A stretch of DNA of 11,934 nucleotides from Bacteroidota bacterium (GTDB taxonomy: Bacteria > Bacteroidota > Ignavibacteria > SZUA-365). The notes below the pieces were generated by a model. It was given only the letters and a program-made list of their open reading frames with translations. It was not told the DNA's origin and did no database searches. This document shows positions 6,817-11,934 of this stretch, in pieces (position 1 is the first letter of the stretch; the number at the start of each line of letters is the position of its first letter). A program made the position numbers and the translations under genes. The stretch is from the NCBI GenBank assembly GCA_018224345.1, contig JAGTUW010000093.1:1-11934 (forward strand), written 5' to 3'.

Positions 6817-8550
6817 ATGTTGCGAAATTGTTCCCTTCTCACTGCTGTCCTGATGATTATGTCTGCCTGCACATCCAAGCAAACCTGTGATCTTATCTGT
6901 TTCAACGGCCGCATTCACACCATCGACGACAATGACCGCGTCGCAGAGGCGTTCGCTGTGCGCGAAGGACGCTTCGTCGCCATCGGCGACAACACCACGA
7001 TATTGTCAGGATGGTCCGCCGCGGAAATGGTGGACCTCGGAAAACGCAATGTGTTCCCCGGATTCATCGATGCACATGCACATCTCTTCGGGCTTGGTGA
7101 GGAAGAAATCACGCTTCAACTGATCGGAAGCTCGTCCATCGACGATGTGCGCGAGCGTCTGCGCAATCACCTCACAGCGCAGCAGGGAGGAACCTGGATA
7201 CGGGGCCGCGGTTGGGATCAGAATGACTGGGACGAAAAGCTCTTTCCACGCAAGGAAGACCTTGATGCGATCATCTTGTCCCGCCCGGTAGTCCTCTCGC
7301 GTATCGACGGCCATGCCGTCTGGGTCAATTCCCGCGCTCTCGAGCTCAGCGGCATCACCGACGAGACACCGGATCCTGAAGGGGGCCGCATTCTGCGCGA
7401 TGAAAACGGCGAAGCAACCGGGATATTGCTTGACAATGCGATTGAACTTGTACGCAGACATATCCCTCCAGCGACAGTCCCGGAAATCCTCGCCGCCTAC
7501 CACTCCGCTATCGCACGTTGCCTGGCGCTCGGCATCACGGGCATGCATGACATGGGAATGCATGCGCGCGGTATAGAGGCAATTCGCACGATGATCGCCC
7601 AGGACGAATTCCCGTTCCATCTCGTCGCCTATATCGATGATGAAAATCCGGAAACCTGGGAATCCCTGTTACATCACGGACGCCAAGTCATTGGGAACAG
7701 CCAACTTATACTTGCCGGCCTGAAGTTGTATGCCGATGGAGCGCTCGGCTCACGCGGTGCCTGGTTGCTCGGGGAGTATGCCGATGATCCCGGGAACCAC
7801 GGTATCGCGATTGTCGACGAGGAAGTGATTACCCACGAAGCCGCGCGCGCAGTGGGCGCCGGATTACAGGTCTGTGTACATGCGATCGGAGATGCCGCCG
7901 TCCGTCGGGCACTCAACGCGTATGAAACGGCACTGACGATGCATCCACCGTCTCCCTACCCCCTGCGCATCGAACATGCCCAGGTCATTTCCATTGAGGA
8001 TATTCCGCGTTTTGCATCGCTGGGTGTCGTTCCTTCAATGCAGCCGACACATTGCACCAGTGATATGACCTGGGCCGAGGCCCGTCTTGGCGCCCGACGC
8101 GTGCAGATCGCCTATCCCTGGAACACACTGATTTCTGGTGGCGCATACATTCCCGGAGGAAGTGATTTCCCTGTCGAGCGGCCGGATCCGCTGGCGGGGA
8201 TATATGCAGCCGCATTCAGAATGGATGCCGAGGGCAGACCGTCGTCACAGGCGCATATCGATTCATTCTTTCAAACGGATCAGACCGTAGCTGACCTGCC
8301 GGCCCGCTGGGAGAACGGGTGGTTCGCAGATCAATGCATGTCGCGGGCTGATGCGATCCGCGCCTTCACCCTGTGGGCCGCACGCGCGGCAGGGATGGAG
8401 AATGAACGTGGCTCGATAGAAGCAGGAAAATGGGCGGATTTTGTCATACTTTCCCGGGATCTGACAACCGTTGCGCGTGAGGATTTCCTCGCAAGCAGGG
8501 TCCTGGCGACCTATGTCGCGGGAAACGCCGTGTACAGACACGATGAATGA
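6817..8550 (+). CDS. Exported lipoprotein-type amidohydrolase, YtcJ-like (amidohydrolase family 3)
   Basis: A 577-residue metal-dependent hydrolase. Residues 1-18 look like a lipoprotein signal ending M-S-A-C, with Cys18 as lipidation site, which is uncommon for this otherwise often cytosolic family. Then come DLICFNGRIHTID (the small beta-sandwich half), the metal motif FPGFIDAHAHLFG with His87 and His89, GRGWDQNDW (131-138), SRIDGHAVWVNS (161-172), LKLYADGALGSRG with Lys303, VHAIGDA with His355, RIEHAQ with His387, SDFPVE with Asp450, and the closing EAGKWADFVILSRD. All expected catalytic positions are present. The family hydrolyses amide or related C-N bonds, but its substrates are poorly defined, so none is named. 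The start at 6817 gives the intact signal, although no clear ribosome binding site precedes it. An in-frame ATG at 6792 overlaps the inverted repeat and would add eight residues. Confidence 0.92.
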   Translation: MLRNCSLLTAVLMIMSACTSKQTCDLICFNGRIHTIDDNDRVAEAFAVREGRFVAIGDNTTILSGWSAAEMVDLGKRNVFPGFIDAHAHLFGLGEEEITLQLIGSSSIDDVRERLRNHLTAQQGGTWIRGRGWDQNDWDEKLFPRKEDLDAIILSRPVVLSRIDGHAVWVNSRALELSGITDETPDPEGGRILRDENGEATGILLDNAIELVRRHIPPATVPEILAAYHSAIARCLALGITGMHDMGMHARGIEAIRTMIAQDEFPFHLVAYIDDENPETWESLLHHGRQVIGNSQLILAGLKLYADGALGSRGAWLLGEYADDPGNHGIAIVDEEVITHEAARAVGAGLQVCVHAIGDAAVRRALNAYETALTMHPPSPYPLRIEHAQVISIEDIPRFASLGVVPSMQPTHCTSDMTWAEARLGARRVQIAYPWNTLISGGAYIPGGSDFPVERPDPLAGIYAAAFRMDAEGRPSSQAHIDSFFQTDQTVADLPARWENGWFADQCMSRADAIRAFTLWAARAAGMENERGSIEAGKWADFVILSRDLTTVAREDFLASRVLATYVAGNAVYRHDE

Positions 8551-8585
8551 AGCCGCTTGCAACACGATGAGACTGCGGAGAGGAA

Positions 8586-8619
8586 ACAGAGAGCCGATTT
8601 CACAGCCGCGGCCCTCTGT
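8586..8619 (+). terminator. Imperfect hairpin after the amidohydrolase gene
   Basis: ACAGAGAGCC (8586-8595) and GGCCCTCTGT (8610-8619) pair over 10 bases with one mismatch around a 14-base loop, starting 36 bases after the stop codon. There is no T run after it, so it is at best a weak or factor-assisted terminator or an RNA-stabilising hairpin. Confidence 0.3.
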
Positions 8620-8727
8620 GCCACTTGCGACACGGCCGGGAACAGTCAGGTGGAACCTTCGTCCGATCCGTCCTGTATATATGGAATTGCTTTGCTGTAA
8701 TGAACTTCCAATCATGTCATGCAAGAG

Positions 8728-8786
8728 TGAGCAAATTTTTGCATTCATTTGAGCAACATTCTTTTGTACATTACTTGCTTGAGCAT
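8728..8786. repeat. Repeated TGAGCA motif upstream of the first secreted-protein gene
   Basis: TGAGCAA occurs at 8728-8734 and 8750-8756 (22 bp apart), and TGAGCAT at 8780-8786 (30 bp further). All face the same way and end 29 bases before ATG 8816. The two exact copies are about two helical turns apart, so they could be regulator half-sites. The sequence around them is AT-rich and could hold the promoter, but no box pair is convincing. Confidence 0.3.
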
Positions 8787-8815
8787 ATCGATCCTGTCAC
8801 AACCATAAGTCGATT

Positions 8816-9712
8816 ATGACGCGATTTCTCTTTCTTTCGGCTCTCCCTCTCTTCTTTTTTCTGATCCTGCTGCCTGCATCCATGTCTGCGCAGCCCTATG
8901 ATCTACGGTATCGATTGAAGGAAGGAGACGAATACCGCTTCAGGCAGGTCGAGCATACAAGCGCTCTCGCACAGAGCAACGATGGCCGCAGAACGGAAAT
9001 CGACCGCCGTGTCACCCGGTATTTCACCGTCACATTCGAGCAGGGCATTGACGGGGAAGTGCAGTACATCGCTGTTCAGGACACAGCCATCGTCATCGAT
9101 GACAGTGAAGGGTCAGCAGCTCACGGCCAGCCCGACCTTCATAACCTGATCACCAGAAAACCCATTCGTGTACGACAGGACCTTCACGGACATGTCCTCA
9201 GCGCGAAGGCGCTCGTCCCCTTGAACGCGGAACAATTGTTGGGATCCGGCGCCACCGATGCCATGTTCGCTCGGCAGGCAGCGATCCTGCCTGTCCTCCC
9301 GGCAAAACAACTCACATATGGAATGGAATGGACGGACGCGCACAGCGATACTTTGTTTCCGAACAAGGAGCTTCCGGATTACGGCCGCGGTTCCGGTGTG
9401 CGCCTGCTGGACAAGCATGTGACGTACCATGTGAAGGACGGCGGCAATGTCAAAGGATACGGCTGTCTTCTGCTTGAATGGAAAAGCTCGAAACTGTTCG
9501 AAGAAAAGATCATATTCGAGAATCTGGAGGAATTCACGGAAGACGAGGCGATAACCGTCGCAGCCCTCCATGTCGCCACAGAAAACGGCCTGCCTATCAA
9601 ATTCGAGCAGGAAGTGGAGCAGGAACTCACCCGCGCGATTTTTGGTGATCAGAGCAGTGTCATGCCTGCCTCCATTCGTACACAAACCACACTTGAAATC
9701 TTCTTCCAATAA
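8816..9712 (+). CDS. Secreted protein of unknown function, probable paralogue of its downstream neighbour
   Basis: A 298-residue product with a long hydrophobic signal peptide (residues 1-25, cut SMSA|Q), so the mature protein is periplasmic or outer-surface associated. There are no further membrane segments and no catalytic motif that I recognise. The mature start YRLKEGDEYRF matches YRFEEGKEYTY of the next gene. Later parts also correspond: a K-x-I/V-x-x-x-x-x-DG/HG strand pair, a G-x-x-W step (YGMEWTD), a VKDGG...VKGYGCLLLEWKS strand that parallels VKGRKDVNGVDCLEIAMKT, and a C-terminal E-V-E-Q-E strand. This pattern resembles the DUF6263-like beta-rich proteins of Bacteroidota, from memory. 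The gene starts the pair and has no good ribosome binding site. Confidence 0.85.
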   Translation: MTRFLFLSALPLFFFLILLPASMSAQPYDLRYRLKEGDEYRFRQVEHTSALAQSNDGRRTEIDRRVTRYFTVTFEQGIDGEVQYIAVQDTAIVIDDSEGSAAHGQPDLHNLITRKPIRVRQDLHGHVLSAKALVPLNAEQLLGSGATDAMFARQAAILPVLPAKQLTYGMEWTDAHSDTLFPNKELPDYGRGSGVRLLDKHVTYHVKDGGNVKGYGCLLLEWKSSKLFEEKIIFENLEEFTEDEAITVAALHVATENGLPIKFEQEVEQELTRAIFGDQSSVMPASIRTQTTLEIFFQ

Positions 9713-9730
9713 CGACATACGGAGACCATC

Positions 9731-10537
9731 ATGAAGTATCCCATCCTCCTCCTCCTCGGCATAGCGCTCCTGACCGGCACCATATACGCACAGGACGCCG
9801 CATACCGTTTTGAGGAAGGCAAGGAATACACCTATCTGATCGAGGAAACGAACCTGACGATTCAGGAGGTCCAGGGTCAGACAATGACACAGAACAGCGA
9901 AAGTATCATCAGGGCAACCTACAAACTGCTTGAATCGCTGGAGAACGGTAATCTCCGTATGCAGGCGAAAATTGACAACGCAATGGTCATCGTTGAAAGT
10001 CCCAACGAGACCAAGACTATCGGCGGTGATATGGCAGGGAAGACGGTGGATTTCGAAATCCAGCCTGACGGGAAGCTCGCCGATATTGATGAGAGCATCA
10101 GAGAAATTGAGGGCGATGGTGTTATGGTGTTGATTGCCGCAACGAATATTTTCCCCGAGCTCGATGGCAAGCACCTCAAAGACGGCGGGAAATGGAAGAC
10201 GGCAAAAATCGACACCACCGCAGGCGGCTCCATCACGAATGATCAGACTTTCGAGTACACGGTCAAGGGCAGAAAAGATGTCAACGGAGTCGACTGTCTG
10301 GAGATTGCAATGAAAACCAGCGCCAAACAGAAGGGAACAATTTCCCGTGGAGATCAGGACATGTCATTGACAGGATCGCAGGACGGAACCGCCACCATCC
10401 TCTATTCCAATGATCTCGGTGTCACGGTCGGCTATGAATCTGATGTGACGGTAGATCAGACCATCGTCATTCATAGCAACAACATGCGTGTTCCGGTGAC
10501 AGCGACAAAATCATTGAAAATCGAGTTGGTCGACTGA
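9731..10537 (+). CDS. Secreted protein of unknown function (DUF6263-like), second member of the pair
   Basis: A 268-residue product with a clean signal peptide (1-20, cut IYA|Q) followed by YRFEEGKEYTYLIEE. The mature part is polar and strand-rich with no cysteine pair and no obvious active site. It contains IQPDGKLADIDESI (about 111-124), DGGKWK, VKGRKDVNGVDCLEI and a C-terminal strand ending in Asp. It begins 18 bp after the previous stop, with GGAG six bases before the ATG (9721-9724), so the two are almost certainly co-transcribed. Shared motif order with the previous gene suggests tandem duplication followed by strong divergence. A long hairpin follows 15 bases after the stop. The function is unknown; a lipid-, ligand- or partner-binding role would be only a guess. 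Confidence 0.87.
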   Translation: MKYPILLLLGIALLTGTIYAQDAAYRFEEGKEYTYLIEETNLTIQEVQGQTMTQNSESIIRATYKLLESLENGNLRMQAKIDNAMVIVESPNETKTIGGDMAGKTVDFEIQPDGKLADIDESIREIEGDGVMVLIAATNIFPELDGKHLKDGGKWKTAKIDTTAGGSITNDQTFEYTVKGRKDVNGVDCLEIAMKTSAKQKGTISRGDQDMSLTGSQDGTATILYSNDLGVTVGYESDVTVDQTIVIHSNNMRVPVTATKSLKIELVD

Positions 10538-10552
10538 CGCAGTGTAGTGGCT

Positions 10553-10588
10553 GGAAATCCCGTTCTGCCAGTGGAGGACGGGATTTCC
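10553..10588 (+). terminator. Strong hairpin ending the secreted-protein pair
   Basis: GGAAATCCCGT (10553-10563) and ACGGGATTTCC (10578-10588) are perfect 11-base complements around a 14-base loop, starting 15 bases after the stop of the second gene. The tail is pyrimidine-rich (CTTCTCC) without a true T run, so termination strength is uncertain. It separates the pair from the following barrel gene. Confidence 0.6.
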
Positions 10589-10618
10589 CTTCTCCGGCAG
10601 GTCATCAGCGTCTTCCGG

Positions 10619-10632
10619 GAACATGTATGTTC
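10619..10632. promoter_or_regulatory. 14-bp palindrome upstream of the barrel gene
   Basis: GAACAT-GT-ATGTTC has perfect 6-bp arms around two bases, 47 bases before ATG 10680. It sits just before AT-rich sequence containing TATACA (10641-10646), a possible -10 box, which suggests an operator. The outer GAAC/GTTC are six bases apart. Confidence 0.4.
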
Positions 10633-10679
10633 GACAACCATATACACACGTACTTCTTCCATCTGCGGGATCTTTCATT

Positions 10680-11934
10680 ATGAACACGTCCATTCCACAG
10701 TTTTCGCCGATTCTGCTGCTCTTCACCATTTTTTTTGCCACTCACGTCACATCCCTGCACGCACAGGAAGGTGATGCACGGGAAGACAGCCTCCGGGCAG
10801 TCAGCGAAGTACATGCGGAACAACAAGTGCTTCGGCAGGAATTGGAGGAACTCCGTGCGGAATTCGAAATGGTACGGCGCGAAGCGGAGGGCACGGAGAG
10901 AGACCAGCAACTCGAGGAAATCGAGCGTCGCATCATCGATGTGGAGACAAGGCTCACCGCGCTGGAGCGAAGTCTCGAACCGGGGAGCTTCGATGATTGG
11001 GATGACGAGTGGGATGAGTGGGACGATGAAACAAGCTACGGGTCGGACACAGACGACTGGTTCGCAGGAGCAGATGATCAGTTCGCTGTCGATGAAATGT
11101 TCTTCCGCAAATTTCCATCGAATTTTCCCTGGTCCTTCCCGCTTACGACGCGCCTGCATGAGACGCTTTTCCGCTACAACCGGGTAGAAGGTCTTTATCT
11201 CGGTATTGCTCAGTCAAAACGCATCTACTGGAACAGCAAGCCCTGGCTTGTGAGCACTGGTTCGCTCGGGTACGGTTTCGCCAATCATACCTGGCGTTAC
11301 AGTCTGGGATTGTATCTTCCGTTTTACCTTGAGGATCAGATCATCGAAATCGGTGCGGAAGGGCACAGTTTCACTGATTCCAAAGATCAATGGGCCTTTG
11401 ACCGTGACGAGAACACTCTGATCGCGCTTATCGCACGGGAAGATTTCCTCGACTATTTCGAACGCAGAGGATTCACCGCAACCGCATCCTGGTATTTTCG
11501 TGGCAAGGACGATCTGAACCTTCGGGCCACAGTCGGCTACGCGCATGACACATACGCGAGCATGACGAGAAGCACAAATTGGTCAATTTTCGGCGGGGAC
11601 AAAGATTTTCGCGACAATCCGGGTATCAACAACGGAAATGTCAACAGCATTATTCTTTCCGCCGGGATGAACACCTTGGCCAGCCTTGACGTTCGCAAGA
11701 ATGGGTGGGATGCAACATTGCAATTCGAGAAAGCCGGTGATGTGTTTGCAGGTGATTTTGCATTTTCTCAACTGCTGCTTGATCTGCGTCGATATCAACC
11801 GATCAACACGCATCTGAATCTCAATCTGCGCTTGCGCGGTGGCATCAGTGACGGGGTTCTTCCCCTGCAGCGTGCATTTGAACTGGGAGGGCCGAGTACT
11901 CTGCCCGCATACCGGTACAAGGAGTTTACCGGTA
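10680..11934 (+). CDS. Outer-membrane beta-barrel protein with coiled-coil and acidic stalk (3' end cut by the window)
   Basis: 418 codons are visible and the frame is open to the edge. Residues 1-28 are a signal peptide (cut LHA|Q). Residues about 35-100 are a Glu/Arg/Leu-rich heptad-like region predicted to form a coiled coil. Residues 105-134 are a very acidic Asp/Trp linker (DDWDDEWDEWDDE). From about residue 155 the sequence turns into alternating aromatic/polar strands: RYNRVEGLYLGI (165-176), then repeated strands with Tyr, Trp and Phe. Near the edge it has LPLQRAFELGGPSTLPAYRYKEF, which matches the surface-antigen/BamA-type C-terminal barrel signature (GGxxxLRGY-like, here with Pro-Ala in place of Arg-Gly). 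It is likely a 12- to 16-strand barrel with the coiled coil in the periplasm. The start is preceded by GGGA about nine bases upstream. Whether it transports, anchors or assembles cannot be told. Confidence 0.85.
   Translation, partial: MNTSIPQFSPILLLFTIFFATHVTSLHAQEGDAREDSLRAVSEVHAEQQVLRQELEELRAEFEMVRREAEGTERDQQLEEIERRIIDVETRLTALERSLEPGSFDDWDDEWDEWDDETSYGSDTDDWFAGADDQFAVDEMFFRKFPSNFPWSFPLTTRLHETLFRYNRVEGLYLGIAQSKRIYWNSKPWLVSTGSLGYGFANHTWRYSLGLYLPFYLEDQIIEIGAEGHSFTDSKDQWAFDRDENTLIALIAREDFLDYFERRGFTATASWYFRGKDDLNLRATVGYAHDTYASMTRSTNWSIFGGDKDFRDNPGINNGNVNSIILSAGMNTLASLDVRKNGWDATLQFEKAGDVFAGDFAFSQLLLDLRRYQPINTHLNLNLRLRGGISDGVLPLQRAFELGGPSTLPAYRYKEFTG

Noticed and set aside
9113..10174. 353-codon leftward open frame spanning both secreted-protein genes
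   Set aside because: It is antisense to two genes with signal peptides and a proper operon layout. Its translation has no domain and no ribosome binding site that I can support.
10619..10632. LexA/SOS box
   Set aside because: GAAC and GTTC are separated by six bases, whereas the Gram-positive-type box needs four. It is kept only as an unassigned palindrome.

Overview
The window reads like a chromosomal segment from a Gram-negative bacterium of the Bacteroidota/Chlorobiota/Ignavibacteriota assemblage (inference). Four things support this. Several products are outer-membrane or periplasmic proteins. FolE is of the type seen in Bacteroidota, carrying a run like IGDDHVATSIETPMREDAF ahead of the core. 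One gene fuses a peptidase, a TolB-like propeller and a beta-barrel, an architecture I associate with Ignavibacteria, Chlorobi and Gemmatimonadota. All four non-lipoprotein exported proteins can be cleaved before a Gln (A|Q). Base composition is close to balanced, and I see no insertion sequence, integrase, CRISPR array, tRNA or rRNA.

Left end (1-1173, leftward): the N-terminus of a lipoprotein runs off the left edge. A 465-base stretch without a convincing gene follows, holding a 17-bp tandem duplication and a 20-bp inverted repeat. Next is a small membrane-anchored His-rich protein. Divergent from it is folE (rightward), which appears to start with a low-complexity extension carrying its own histidine cluster. 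Metal handling is a reasonable but unproven theme for this corner.

Middle (2189-6599, leftward): asd (aspartate-semialdehyde dehydrogenase) lies downstream of a 1060-residue outer-membrane protein with a gluzincin HELVH site, PD40/TolB repeats and a C-terminal barrel. The gap between them holds four tandem 19-bp repeats, and a 17/19 match to the same unit lies inside the large gene. The large gene has the best promoter in the window (TTGACA, 17-bp spacer, TATTAT), whose -35 box sits in the centre of a 10-bp-arm inverted repeat.

Right part (6817-11934, rightward): an exported, lipoprotein-type amidohydrolase of the YtcJ-like family is preceded by a second inverted repeat. Two adjacent secreted proteins follow (298 and 268 aa, 18 bp apart) that look like divergent paralogues and probably form an operon ending in a strong hairpin. 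Last is a beta-barrel protein truncated by the right edge, with a coiled coil and an acidic Asp/Trp linker before the barrel. The right half is mostly cell-envelope genes, while folE and asd are ordinary biosynthetic genes placed among them.
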